64,000 nt of DNA from the NCBI RefSeq assembly GCF_000208745.1, contig NC_030850.1:36776836-36840835 (forward strand). Reading direction: 5' to 3'. Positions 1 to 12,200 of the stretch are shown piece by piece. The translations under genes were made by a program, and so were the position numbers. The DNA is from Theobroma cacao. Its lineage: Eukaryota > Streptophyta > Magnoliopsida > Malvales > Malvaceae. Below the pieces are notes generated by a model. The model ran no database searches, was not told the origin of the DNA, and was given only the letters and a program-made list of their open reading frames with translations. The first letter of the stretch is position 1. Every line of letters starts with the position of its first letter.

Positions 1-795
1 AGATTCATAAGCCTCTTTACATATTTTAAATGAAATGTATTCTAATACTGTGACCCAGTTTACGATGATTTATTTTATTGTCTCCATGTACTCAACTCTA
101 GATATTTATGATGATGCTGTTTACTCATTGGGATTTTATAATCTCACCACCTTCCTTTCCACCCATTTCAGGTTCAGTATAGATTGTAGATAGCTGATCT
201 CATCGAGGACTACCGTTGGATCTGCATTTTCCAAATCGTAGGTTCACAATCCTCTTTATTTTTGTTTGTTCAGGGGCCCTCTTGTTATTGTAAATTAAAT
301 TAATATTTTGGCTTATTGTATTTCAGTATGTATAAATTATTTAGCTTTTACGCTATAAAAATTATTCACGTATAACTATATAAATATTGTTTTTATAAGA
401 AAATAGAATATTTTTCTTAATATTTTTTTTATTTTCTTATTATATTTAAATAACCGTAATTTCGTTTTAAATAAAGATTTTAGACTTTTAAACTCATTTT
501 GATATGAATTATGTGTTTTGTACTTGTATATTTCGTTTTAGCCAGTTTCGAAATTTTTGAGAAAAAAATTACCAAAATACCCCTATGTGGCGAAAATTTT
601 ATTTTGATTGTTTTTGATCTAAAATAGTGTATATTCTCTAAAAACTAGATATTTAAAAACGATTGCTCACAGGAAAGGAAAGAAAACTGATATGTAAGCC
701 TTGGCGGGGTTCCGGTTGGCATTCCGGAAAATGAGTGTCAATCAGGGACGTTGCGGCGATTGTCATGGGCTCGAAGGGAGTTCCGGGTCTTGACA
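1..795 (+). mobile_element. Probable 3' end of a Ty3/gypsy-type LTR (fragment)
   Basis: No gene is visible here. The stretch from about 660 to 795 (GC-richer than its surroundings, with phrases such as ggggttccggttggcattcc, and finishing ..gggtcttgaca) resembles the R/U5 end of plant gypsy LTRs, which characteristically close in TGACA. No primer-binding site follows 795, so this would be a 3' LTR or a solo LTR rather than a 5' LTR. The 5' boundary lies outside the window or is too decayed to place. The identification rests on recalled resemblance, not on a paired LTR. Confidence 0.45.
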
Positions 796-810
796 CTCGG
801 TCCAAGCCTT

Positions 811-1547
811 TGTGAGTTGAAAAAATATGGGTTGGGTTTGGTTAGCTCATTTTTTACATAGGTCATCAAAACTTCAACCTAGCTCATCCCTTGCTAGCCT
901 ATTTTTTTTCATTTTTTTTAATTCTACCTAACAAATTTTCTATCAATAAAATTGTTCTATGATTTAATCCATAAATTGAATAATAAAAACTTATTACAAA
1001 CAAATAAATTACACCAAATATAAATAAATAAATAAATTATATAAATAAAATTTAAATCTTTAATACAAACTATCATCCCATAAACATAAATACATAACCA
1101 AATAATAGAAATTTTAAGACTGATTTATATCCTCCTCAATTTTCATCCTTAAGCAAAACATTTAAAATTTGTTTAGATTGCAATGATGTCTTAAAGTTTG
1201 AATCATTATCAATTTATCATCTAATATTCATTGACATAAAAAAAAAAGAGATAATAAGCTTTAATTTAAACTAAAATTATTAATTTGACAAATAAAGATT
1301 AAAAATATTAAAATATATAAAATAAGTAATATCATTGATAATTAAATTATTAATTTTATATAATTAAATATATAAAATTGTTAATTTTTTTTGACTCGCA
1401 GTGATAACTCATCCCAGTTCACTGATCAAATTGGTTGATCCATTTAAATTCAATTTGAATATGAGTTTAAATTTTTAAATTCAATCCATCTCATATTTAA
1501 TAAAAAAATAATCGACCTAATGGGTTAGACCCATTTTGACAGCTCTA
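811..1547. mobile_element. Degraded hAT-like MITE (tentative)
   Basis: This is a very AT-rich, gene-free block. Its right end, ..gggttagacccattttgacagctcta, has the look of hAT-type terminal inverted repeats that start TAGAGCTGTCAAAATGGGT. The left end near 811-840 (tgtgagttgaaaaaatatgggttggg) is only a loose inverted match. No clean 8-bp target-site duplication was found, so the boundaries are approximate. Confidence 0.35.
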
Positions 1548-3125
1548 ATAATCACCCACCTTACTCCTACCTTTATTCTCTGGAACAACTTTATCTTTTT
1601 CTTTTTAGATTTCTTCTAACCAAAGTCATCTGAAGAAAGAAAAGCAGTAAAGACATACCATCAACGGCAGATGTTGGAATCTGATATTGTAATGAAAGTT
1701 AAAAGTTCATAAATGATATTTTCAATTGTTGTATTTGAATTGATGTTGTTCTTGAAAGTTTTCTCATTTTCTAACCAGACAAAGAGATACGGCACACTCT
1801 CTCGTTAGCCATGCAAAGGGTACTTCCTTGTCCCCCCTCCCCTCCTCGCAGATAGTTTAAACTTTACGCAATTTCGTAGTAACTTCTCTCTGATGTGTTT
1901 ATTTTGCTTCTCTCCGAGGAAATGTACCATTAAATTATAAAAAATCTCGAAAACAGGTGGCTGAGACTTGAGACATGGGGCTTAGGTAAGAGTTGGAGGG
2001 TTAGGCCAACTGTCACCGTCCACATATACGCCTCACAAGTTCAATCTTTCTCTCTAATACATAACCGATGTTCTGAAACCATGGTATCTTGCCAAGCAGC
2101 GTCCATGGTTGCCTTAGTAGCAGTGTCTACCCTTTGTTTCAAATTTGTCTGAGACGCTGAAAAAACACGAAGAGAAATGACTAAGTTGACGTTCTCTTCT
2201 TTGAAATCTCCTGCATGCATCCAACCAACGAAATTCAATCGACCAGTACCTTTCCTCCAAAGCCGACGTGGTCCTTTTGACTTTTCAACGCTAATGGAGT
2301 TGGAAAACGCTATGGTTCGTGATGAGGTTTGGAACTGTAAAAGTAAAAGAATTCTGATATAACCCAGAGTTTTGGAGCCATATTTATTGTAAAAAGAAAC
2401 CATCAAGCAATGGAATCATTCCCTGGCATATACATGTTGTAAATTAATCTTGGTCCCAACAATGGAACGAGGCAACGGAGCATCAGTTCTTCCACTCCAT
2501 CGATGATCGAGGCAAGGTGTCTGCCTGAAGGTCTAATCATAGCTTTTGACTTTTTGGGTCAGGATATTAATTGGAAGGAAAGGAAAGAATCGTTGACAAA
2601 TTTTTTTCCTATTTCGACAGCTGCTGGTTACACAAGGTAGATCACCGACGTTACTTTTTTCCTCCACTTTCAGCGGCCAAAAAATTTTGAAACAGGCAAG
2701 TACATATCTAACCGACACGTAAAACGTGGAGTGTCTGGTTTGAAACCAGGAGCTGCTCTATTATTTTATCGTAAACTTTTTGTCCTGGCTTTTCATTGTC
2801 CAATCACTAACTGACTAATACCTGGAGTTTACCGCAAGCCAATTATTTCCGTTTACCCTTTCAAAACAACTGGCCTGCGGGTATTTACCGGCATGCTTTG
2901 TCTGTGTTTACTTATATGTTTATCTTGGAATCCACTGGAGAAGGTATCAAAAGGGTAAGAGGTTTCTGTCCTGATAATTAAAAAAGATTCTGGCTTTTGC
3001 TTTTAGCTAAGGCAGGAAGCATGCGTCTTTCTTTTCTTTTACTCTTCCTGAAATTGTTGCCAATTGGTAGGTCGTATCTAATCTATCATCCCCTCTTGTT
3101 TACAAAAAGACTCTGTTTCTGTGCG
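1548..3125 (+). promoter_or_regulatory. Upstream region of CNL-1 with W-box-like TTGAC motifs
   Basis: No convincing gene lies here. A 121-codon reverse ORF at 2041-2406 has no recognisable domain. TTGAC cores occur at 2186-2190, 2277-2282 (TTGACT) and 2546-2551 (TTGACT). WRKY factors bind such W-boxes in many defence promoters, but the motif is short and expected by chance. The open frame of CNL-1 runs upstream of its likely start (ATG also at 3021), so part of this region may be the 5' leader. Confidence 0.3.
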
Positions 3126-6100
3126 ATGGAGTGTGGGCTTGCTGTGGTTGGCGAGAACCTGCTGTCTACTCTCCTTGACGTATTGTCCGAGGAGTTGGCC
3201 GCCCCTATGCTGCTGGAGTTTGCTCGCAAAGAACAGGTCCATGCCCATCTCAAGAAATGGGAGACCATCCTCTTCAAGATTCAGGCAGTGCTCGAAGACG
3301 CAGAGGAGAGGCAATTCACTGATCGGGTTGTTAAAATCTGGCTTGATGAGCTCAAAGACTTGGCTTACGACATCGAGGATGTTCTTGATGACTTTTCCAC
3401 TGAAGCTCTTCGACAAAAGTCCAAGGAGCAGAGTCAATCAATCACCGGCAAGATACGAAAATTTGTTACTTCCTTTTTGAACCATTTTACTTTTAATTAT
3501 AAAATGGCATCTAAAATAAAGGAAATTACGGCAAGATTGGAAGATGTTGTTAAACAAAAAGATGTTCTTGGTTTGACAGAAAGTGTTGGGGGTCGCCGTG
3601 ATAGAGTGCTGCGAAGGATTCCCAGTACTTCTTTGGTGAATGAATCCCTTGTTTTTGGTAGGGAAAGTGACAGGGACCATATTATTAATGAACTTATTCT
3701 GAAGGAGGAAGAATCAAGTGATGGTGGGATTTCTGTGATTCCCATTGTTGGAATGGGAGGATTGGGGAAAACTACTCTTGCCCAGCTCGTTTATAATGAT
3801 GCCAGGGTTGAGACTTTCTTTAAATTGAGAGCTTGGATTTGTGTTTCCGAGGAATTTGATGTTGTTAGGGTGATGAAAACTCTGTTAGAATCCTTGACTT
3901 CAAGGGCTTGTAATGTGATTGACTTGAACGGGCTGCAAGTAAAAGTAAAGGAGATATTGTCTGAGAAGAGATTTCTGATTGTTCTAGATGATGTTTGGAA
4001 TGAGAACTATAATGATTGGACGGTTCTTCGCAGTCCTTTAGAAGTAGGTTCTGCAGAAAGTAAAATCATCATTACAACCCGTAGTCAACGAGCTGCATCA
4101 ATGATGGGAACTGTTTCTGCTTATCATTTGAAAGAAATGTCTCATGATCATTGTTTGTCTTTGTTTACACAACATGCTTTAGGGAGTAGAAATTTTGATA
4201 ATTATCCACATTTGAAAGAAATTGGTGAGGCAATTGTGAAAAGGTGCAAGGGCTTGCCATTGGCTGTTAAAACGCTTGCAGGCCTTTTGCGTTGCAAGAT
4301 AGGTTATCATGAATGGGAAGATATACTGAATAGCAGGATATGGGATTTACCAGAAGATAATGGTGCCATTCTACCAGCCCTGAGGTTGAGCTACCATTAT
4401 CTTCCTTTTCATTTGAAACCATGTTTTGCTTATTGTTCACTATTCCCTAAGGACTATGAATTTGAGAAGGATGAATTAGTTCAATTATGGATTGCAGAAG
4501 GTTTTATCCATCAACTTAAAGGAATGAAGCAGGTGGAAGGCTTAGGTTTTGAGTATTTTCATGAATTATTATCAAGGTCTTTTTTTCAACAATCAAGTGT
4601 TAGCAAGTCATGTTATATGATGCATGACCTCATTAATGATTTAGCTCAATATGTTGCTGGTGAAGTTTGTTTCAGGTTGGAGGACAAGATAAGTAGCAAT
4701 GGGAAATGCTATGTTTCCAAGAGGGCTCGCCACTCCTCATTCATTCGTCAGAAGTATGATGTTCACAAAAAATTTGAGTCCTTCTACAAAATGAAATGCT
4801 TAAGAACATTCCTAGCATTACCTGTCTTTGTGTCAGATCTGGAAGGAGAATGCTATTTAACTAAGATGCTGTTCCAAGACCTGCTGCCAAAACTTAGATG
4901 CTTGAGAGTGCTATCTTTCAGTGGTTATTGCATAAGTGAGCTGCCAGACTCTATTGGTGATCTCAATCACTTACGATACCTGAATCTGTCTCGCACTAGA
5001 GTTAAATGCTTACCTGAGTCACTGTGTGCCCTCTGCAATTTACAGACGTTAAACTTGAGCGGCTGTAAGAAACTTACTAAATTGCCTCAACGAATGGAGA
5101 ATCTCATTAGCCTCCATTATCTTGATATTGCTGATACTGATAATCTGAGGGAAATGCCACTACATATAGGTAATTTGATCAATCTCAAGAAGCTGTCAAA
5201 GTTTATTGTGGCAAAAGGCAGTGGGCCTAGTATAAGAGAGTTGAAAGGCTTGTCTCGTCTTCAAGGGCAGCTTTCTCTATTTGAGTTGCAAAATGTGGCA
5301 GTGATTCGAGATGTAAGGGTTGCCAATCTAAAGGAGAAACGTGGACTTGATGAGTTAGTCATGAAATGGAGTGATGCTTTTAATGGTTTTCAGAGCAAAG
5401 TAGATGAACTTGATGTTCTCGACATGCTAGAACCCCATCAAAATCTGAAGAAACTCAGCATATTGTATTATGCAGGATCGAAGTTCCCATCTTGGATTAG
5501 GATCCCTTCATTTGTTAACATGGTGTGCTTAAATTTCCGTGATTGTTCAAAAATCACATCATTACCGTCTCTTGGGAGGTTACCTTCCCTCAAGTACTTG
5601 CACATTGAGGGAATGACTGGACTAAGTTTTGTGGATTCTGAATTTTATGGGGCTACGTCTTATTCTGATGAGCTTTTTCCATCCTTAGAGACTCTAACAT
5701 TTGGAAAAATGTTGAAGTGGGAGAACTGGTCTCAGCCCCAGGTGTTTGAAGCTGCAAATAAAAATTTCCCTCATCTTCAAGAGCTTGTGATGTGGAATTG
5801 TCCAAAGTTGGTAGAGGCTTTACCCAACTCCCTTACTTCCCTTGTAAAGCTTTCCATTTGTGAATGTCCACAGCTTGCAGCCTCTTTTCTGAGTCTCCCA
5901 TCTCTTCGTGAATTGAATTTAGAACAATGTAATGAGCAGTTTCTTACAAAGTTCATAAACCTCACTGCTCTCACTAGGTTGAAAATTGAGAACATTTCAA
6001 ATCTTTCTTACTTACCCAAAGACTTCACATGCTTGGTATCACTTGAAGGTCTTGAAGTTGAAGATTGCAGTCAACTGACATCCCTGTTGCAAGAGGGTGC

Positions 6101-7277
6101 CAGATTGGAAAACCTTTATCGTTTGAAGCGTTTAGCAATCATGAAGTGTCCTCAACTGTTGTGGTTGATAGATGATGAAGATGAGCTACCCTCCAGCCTA
6201 GAGTATCTAGAAATAGAAGATTGCACCAAACTGGAGAAGCTTCCAAATGGGCTAGAAAAGCTTAGATCATTAAAAGATTTGAGTGTTAAATGGTGCCCCA
6301 AACTAAGGTCTTTCCCAAATAGGGATTTGCCATCTATGCTAAAAAATCTGGCAATCTTGGGATGTGAATCTTTGGAGTCTTTACCTAAGGGACTGGTGCA
6401 TTATGATAACGGCAGAATCACTACATGTCATCTTGAAAACTTGGAGATTCTTGGATGTCCATCCCTCAGTTTGTTTCCACCCGGTGAGTTACCAGCTGCC
6501 CTTAAGCAACTTGAGATTTGGGATTGCAAACAGTTGGAGTGTATTCCAGAGAGATTGCTTCAGAACAGTAGGTCACTTGAATTCATTCGTATTGGAAACT
6601 GTGAAAAACTGAAAGCCTTTCCTCAGTGTATGTACAGCTTTGAACATCTAACTGAGCTGCATGTAAATCAATGCCCGTCCTTGCAGTCTTTTCCAGAAAG
6701 TGGATTGCCCATCCGTACCCTCAGAACAGTCTCAATCTCCAATTGTGTGAATCTCAAGTCCTTACCCAATAAGATGCATGACCTCACATCTCTGCAATAT
6801 CTCACAATATTTGGCTGTCCAAGTGTAACATATTTTCCAGAAGGTGGTTTTCCACCAAACGTGTTATCACTTTCTATTTGGGGTTGCAAGCAACTCAAGC
6901 AACCCTTTGCAGAGTGGTGCCTAAACAAGCTTACATCTCTTAAAGACTTAAATGTTGGTGATTTTGATATAGATATGACTTCCTTCCCAGAAGACTCTAC
7001 AATTCCACGAACTCTTGTCCACCTTCGAGTCCAGAGTCTACCTAATCTGAGATTTCTATCCAAGGGGCTCCAGGACCTCGTTTTTCTTGAAGGATTAGAT
7101 GTTTGGGATTGCCCTAAGCTCCAGTTCTTGCCAAAGGATGGTCTGCCTATCATGCTTGGTGTACTTCACATCAGAAATTGCCCTCTTTTAAAAAATCAAT
7201 GCTTAGATGAGAAAGGTGCATTTTGGCCAATTATTTCTCACCTTCCTCTTGTGAGGATAGATTATGTTGATATCTGA
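3126..7277 (+). CDS. CNL-1: CC-NB-ARC-LRR disease-resistance protein
   Basis: Predicted intracellular immune receptor of the R13-like/RGA type, 1383 aa in one uninterrupted exon. The start at 3126 gives MECGLAVVGENLL, which matches the usual CNL beginning. The frame stays open upstream (ATG at 3021), but that extension looks unlike a CNL. Visible in order: Rx-type coiled coil with the EDVLDDF version of the EDVID motif (about residues 1-130); P-loop GMGGLGKTT (209-217); kinase-2 LIVLDDVW, whose final W marks the CC rather than TIR class (284-291); KIIITTR; GLPL (376-379); CFAYCSLFPKDYEF; MHD (499-501); then a long LRR to the end. All nucleotide-binding motifs are intact. From 5710 (about residue 862) onward the sequence is duplicated at 21771-23338. 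It converges on CNL-2. A probable 3'-UTR intron (gtaaaa near 7352 to ttgcag near 7824) follows the stop. Confidence 0.93.
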   Translation: MECGLAVVGENLLSTLLDVLSEELAAPMLLEFARKEQVHAHLKKWETILFKIQAVLEDAEERQFTDRVVKIWLDELKDLAYDIEDVLDDFSTEALRQKSKEQSQSITGKIRKFVTSFLNHFTFNYKMASKIKEITARLEDVVKQKDVLGLTESVGGRRDRVLRRIPSTSLVNESLVFGRESDRDHIINELILKEEESSDGGISVIPIVGMGGLGKTTLAQLVYNDARVETFFKLRAWICVSEEFDVVRVMKTLLESLTSRACNVIDLNGLQVKVKEILSEKRFLIVLDDVWNENYNDWTVLRSPLEVGSAESKIIITTRSQRAASMMGTVSAYHLKEMSHDHCLSLFTQHALGSRNFDNYPHLKEIGEAIVKRCKGLPLAVKTLAGLLRCKIGYHEWEDILNSRIWDLPEDNGAILPALRLSYHYLPFHLKPCFAYCSLFPKDYEFEKDELVQLWIAEGFIHQLKGMKQVEGLGFEYFHELLSRSFFQQSSVSKSCYMMHDLINDLAQYVAGEVCFRLEDKISSNGKCYVSKRARHSSFIRQKYDVHKKFESFYKMKCLRTFLALPVFVSDLEGECYLTKMLFQDLLPKLRCLRVLSFSGYCISELPDSIGDLNHLRYLNLSRTRVKCLPESLCALCNLQTLNLSGCKKLTKLPQRMENLISLHYLDIADTDNLREMPLHIGNLINLKKLSKFIVAKGSGPSIRELKGLSRLQGQLSLFELQNVAVIRDVRVANLKEKRGLDELVMKWSDAFNGFQSKVDELDVLDMLEPHQNLKKLSILYYAGSKFPSWIRIPSFVNMVCLNFRDCSKITSLPSLGRLPSLKYLHIEGMTGLSFVDSEFYGATSYSDELFPSLETLTFGKMLKWENWSQPQVFEAANKNFPHLQELVMWNCPKLVEALPNSLTSLVKLSICECPQLAASFLSLPSLRELNLEQCNEQFLTKFINLTALTRLKIENISNLSYLPKDFTCLVSLEGLEVEDCSQLTSLLQEGARLENLYRLKRLAIMKCPQLLWLIDDEDELPSSLEYLEIEDCTKLEKLPNGLEKLRSLKDLSVKWCPKLRSFPNRDLPSMLKNLAILGCESLESLPKGLVHYDNGRITTCHLENLEILGCPSLSLFPPGELPAALKQLEIWDCKQLECIPERLLQNSRSLEFIRIGNCEKLKAFPQCMYSFEHLTELHVNQCPSLQSFPESGLPIRTLRTVSISNCVNLKSLPNKMHDLTSLQYLTIFGCPSVTYFPEGGFPPNVLSLSIWGCKQLKQPFAEWCLNKLTSLKDLNVGDFDIDMTSFPEDSTIPRTLVHLRVQSLPNLRFLSKGLQDLVFLEGLDVWDCPKLQFLPKDGLPIMLGVLHIRNCPLLKNQCLDEKGAFWPIISHLPLVRIDYVDI

Positions 7278-9269
7278 TGAACAAACTTAAGCAGATTGGA
7301 TTCTCAGATGGACGGCAAAAACAGAAGTGCCAATACCTCCTACTGTTCAACCAGGTAAAACCCTTTGCTGCTTGAACAACTCCTCTGGCCCTCAACTTAG
7401 CACATATTTACTGATAATATTTCAGCTGTAAATTTTGTGTAAAAGAAGATTTAAAAACAATTTATACTACCTCCCTAACTATTGGTGCATGTGAAAGGAG
7501 GCATGCTGCATGACATTGTTGCCCTTTAGAAGAAAGAGAAAGATGCAAGGTTTACTTAATGAACATGCTCATGAGAAGATTCTCACACTAATTTTCTTAG
7601 CTTTTAATTTTGAAATTAGTTAGATGTATCTGTTAATTAGCTCACCTTCTCCTCCCTTTCCCCCATTCCAAATTACATTATGCCTCTAGCTTTATCACAC
7701 CCTAACCTGCTTGTTATGTTATTGTCATTGCTCAGTTTACCATCAAGTGAATAATAATTAGTGTTGTTATCCCTTATACGCTATAGAAAATATCGAGAGC
7801 ATGATCTCTCTGTTTGGTTGCAGATTGCTGGTTTGAGCATCTTTGCTCCTAAAGAAATGGCTGACTGCTGTACTCAGAGGATCATATGCTAAGCAGTGTA
7901 ATTCTTCTAATGTAATGATACTCAGAAGAAAAACATTAATGTTACCTCATAATTCAGATTCTTAGCATGTCCTACATTTCCAGGACTCTTAATTGCAGCT
8001 ACCTTCTGTTAATATGTAATGGAGAAAGTTTCACAGTTCAGACAGCAAGTTGTATTTTCTCTTGCAATAGAAGTTGTACAATCCTCTTTGTCATTGCCAC
8101 TCAGGTATGCCCATCCGCCATTGGCTTCATAATTCTTTTTCTTTTTTAAAGAAAAAAGGGGGAAAGTTCAGGTGTCTGCAGTTAACCACTCGAAGCAAAA
8201 TTTATTTGAAAAGAAAATTTCTATCTGATACTACAATGTGTATAACTTGCCTTTCCGATGCAGAACTCTTGTGCCTCTTGACTTAGCATTGTGATTTATT
8301 AATATGTTTTACTGCTGTGCAATTTGGAAGAAAGAAGATAAGAAGTAAATTATATCACCAATTCTGTGACCAGTAGTGCATTTAACTCAGATGGGCACAC
8401 TGTTACACCATTATATCCCTTGAGAAGAAGGGAAAAGATAACAATATGTGCTCAAGGAGCATGCTAGGAAGAAGATTATTGCGGGTGTATCAATTTCTGT
8501 CTCTTCCCACAAGATATTGCAATATCGTCCAAAACCAGTTTGTTATGTGATCTTCATTGTTCGGTGTAACTTCCCAACTGCCTCATTGGCAACTTGACGC
8601 ATGATCATCTCCAACTTGGTTACTGTATTGCAGTTCAACCATCTTTGACTGCAACCTGTTCAGCAAACTTCCTCTCTCAATTCTGCAATAGAGGAAATTC
8701 AGTTCTCAATGTGCCCGCTAATAAAGTATACACAAGCTTGAAGGCATACATCGAGTTTCTTTCTTTTCTTTTTTTCATTTAAGGGAAAAATCTGAGAACA
8801 ATATAGGGATATCTAGTAAGATAAAAGTTATGGATTGAATTTAACATTGAACAGAAAATAGCAGCATATTGAGAGTAAAATCCATGTTTAGTTGTGTATG
8901 GTAATAAACAGGCCATTGAGTTTTTGACAGATGAGCATCTGAACCAGAAATATTAAACTTTTTTTTTTATGGAAATTTATTCGACATAAAGGCCAAAATC
9001 TTGTGATTTCTTCGGCTCAGGCCAAAATCTGGTAAATTTGAGGCTTTCGCAGACCATTGATCCCAACACAAGGAAACTAAGTTGCTGCTTGGAATCATCT
9101 TTTGCAGAACACTACTATAGCTAAGTTGCAGTACATATATACTCTTGATTTTGCATCAGATAAATCAAGTCATCAGCAAGGATTTTATACAAATTCCAAT
9201 AGAAGTGCAACAAAAACCAAAAGTAGAAAGAACCCTATGTACATTCAGACCTTATTCGGCATATCTTTT
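7278..9269. other. Convergent spacer between CNL-1 and CNL-2
   Basis: This is 3'-flanking sequence for both genes, with several short ORFs and no recognisable domain. Sequence near 7352 (caaccag/gtaaaa) and 7824 (ggttgcag/attgctgg) fits an intron in the CNL-1 3' UTR. The same spacer is repeated at 23339-25304, which carries a 26-bp net deletion around 24064-24090. Confidence 0.6.
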
Positions 9270-12200
9270 TCAGTCTATTTCAAGGCAAGGGATGTTGGAT
9301 ATCATGGGCCAGTATTCGCCTCTGTCTTTCTTGCACTTGTCTTGTAAAACAAGACAGCCAGAGATGCATAATCGTCCAAGTGAGGCTGGCAGGCCTGTCT
9401 TTGGTAGGTATCGAAGCTTGCGGCAGTCTTTAATGTGTAACTGTTCGAGAGCTGTGAGGCTTTCGAGTGCCCTCGACAGCGATTCCAAATTCTGGAGGCT
9501 TTCCATGCGAAGATCGGTCAGAGTTGAAGGAAGCATTACGCCCTCTTTATCTGGAAAGGAAACCATGTCTGCAGCAGGGCATGTACCAGCAATTTTGATT
9601 TTCGTAAGACAGTTGAGTTTGTCCAGGCCCCACACTGACATCGGCTTCTTCAGGTTTATACAGTTACGGAGCTTGAGTGAAGTTATGTTGGGTGGCAAAC
9701 TACCAGGTGGAATGGATTCGAGAGCCATGCAGTCAGATAAACTCAGTTTGCGAAGGGATGTGACGTTCTGCATCTGCTTTGGCAGGGACCTGAGATTCGA
9801 ACAGTTGGATATGTGGAGAATTTTAAGATTGGGGATTGACAACCCACTTTCCAGGAAGGATTCCAAAGCAAGACAATCTTTTATACACAAATATTCAAGA
9901 AGAGATGCGCTATTCCAATTGTCATCAGGAAGAAACTGTAGATTGTTACAGTTTACTATACTCAACCTCTTGAGTGTCAAGGGCAACTTGCCATTTGGGA
10001 CGGATTTCAGAGAAGGGCATCCTACAATCTGCAACTCTTCAAGAAGGCAAAAGGGGTTGTTGCAGTCTTTCATCCTAAACGTATCAGGCAATGACTCCAG
10101 AGCCTCACAGTCATGGATTGTAAGGCACTTTAGTGTATAGGGCAGCCCCATCTCTGGAAAGCAAACAAATTTTTGGCAGCCTTCAATCCTGAGATCTTTA
10201 AGAGATGAGAAGCGGCATAGCCCTTGCTTCTCTCCGACCAAGGATACAAGCTCGGGACAATTCTTTAGTACTAAACTCTTTAGCCGAGGCAGGTTTTCTG
10301 ATTCTGATCCATTCCACCAGAAACAGGTAAGTTCATTGCAACCTTCAATCTCTAGAACTTCAAGTTTCACCAAGGCCTTTGTAAGCTCTTCAGTTAAGCA
10401 GGCAAGGCCGGAAATTCTCTCCAATTTCAATTTGGTGATGGAGCTGTGATTAACCATACTTTTAAGGATTGCGTCACTGCTGTCTGCAACATTCAATTCA
10501 CCTAAGCATGGGAAGCTTAAAGGTGAATTTGTTAACACTGGGCACATTTGAACATCTAGTTTTACCAGAGAACAAAGGTTTCTAGGTAAGTTTCCAGTCA
10601 ACTTAGGACAGTTGTGCAGTATAAGCTCACGAAGAAGAGGGAAAAGTTCAACATTACCAACAGATGAAATCCATTTCTTCCATTCTTTCATGTTCTCGAA
10701 CCTCAAGAACTCCAAAGATGGAAAAGCCTTAACAAAAGGAAAACCCTCCCCGTAAAATTCAGGGTCCAAACTTGTCACCGCATGCATGCCCTTTATATTC
10801 AACTTTCTGAGCAATGGTAGTCGCCCGAGTGATGGCAATGATGTGCAATTTATACAATCAGAGAGGTCTAGATGCTCTATTTTAGCAAAAGAAGGATTCC
10901 CAACCCAATAAGGGAACTCTCCAGCTCCATAATTTGAAATAGAAAGCCGCTGCAGATCTTTTGGAGGGCACAGTGACTCAAGGATCTGCAATTGGTTGGG
11001 TCCGTTTCTAGAGAGATTTAAATCATTGCTCCATTCCAGGGCTAACTCCTTCAAATCAAGCTTGTGCTTTAGATTGGCAACCCTTGCATCTTGAATATCC
11101 ACCACGTTCTGCAGCCTTTGAATGGAAAGCTGACCTTGAAGAGACAAATTCTTTAAGTCTCTTAATGTCAGCCCACCAGCTTTCCCGATGATAAATTTGG
11201 GCAGTACCCGGAGACTATTCAAATTCCCTAGTCCTGATGGCATCTCTTGTAGCTTGGGAGTATCACTGATGTCAAGACGATGCAATTTAATCAATCTACT
11301 GGTTCCAACAGGCAAAGCAGTAAGTTCTCTGCAGTGGTTTAGTATTAATATTTGTAAGTGGTGAAGATAACCAACTGACTCAGGGAGCAATCTTATTGCA
11401 CTTCTAGACAAATTAAGGTACCGCAGATGCTTCAGATAACCGATCGAATTCAATAGGTCTCCAATGAAATAGCCACTCAAGGATAACACTCTTAAGCGTT
11501 TTAGTTTTGGCAGCAATTGGTGTGATACCTTACTACTTAGATAGCAATATTCTCTCTGATGTAATAAAGGCAATGCTAGGAATGACCTTACATCCTTTCT
11601 TTTGCTAAAGATTTCAAACCTCTGTGAGACATCGTATTGATGACGAATGAATGAGACATGGCGAGCCTTTTCAAAAGAATGTTGGCCATCATCAATCTGC
11701 ACTTCATGCTCCATGTTAAAACACAAGTCCCCGGCAACAGATTGGGCAAGATCAATAATGAGGTCATGCATTAGGAACAGCGATTTGTTATTATTTGACT
11801 GTTGAAAAAAGGACCTTGATAGCAGATCAGAAAAGTACTCGCGGCCTATGTCTTCCGGTTGCTTATCCCCTTTTTGTTGCACAAAACCCGCTGCTATCCA
11901 TAAAAGAACCAATTCATCTCTATCGAATTCGTGGTCCTTTGGAAACAGAGAGCAATAAGCAAAACATGGCTTCAAATGAGAAGGGAGGTGATGGTAACTC
12001 AATCTTAAAGCAGAAAAAATGCCTCCTTTCTCTTCTGTTAAATCCCACATCTTGCTCTTGGATACAGCTTCCCACTCTTCGTAGGTCACCTTGTTGCGCA
12101 GGAGGCCTGCCAAGGTTTTTACTGCCAAAGTCAATCCCTTGCATTTCTTCACTATTTCTTCGCCAATATCTTTCAGATGTGTATGCCCGTCAAAGTTTTC

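Noticed and set aside
2041..2406. 121-codon minus-strand ORF upstream of CNL-1
   Set aside because: No recognisable domain and no splice partners.
2997..3125. N-terminal extension of CNL-1 with a hydrophobic, signal-like stretch
   Set aside because: The frame starts at TTG or the ATG at 3021 and adds sequence unlike any CNL; the ATG at 3126 gives a standard coiled-coil beginning.
9145..10140. 331-codon plus-strand ORF
   Set aside because: It is fully antisense to the CNL-2 LRR, shows no domain and has a broken counterpart in unit 2; it is a shadow of the real gene.
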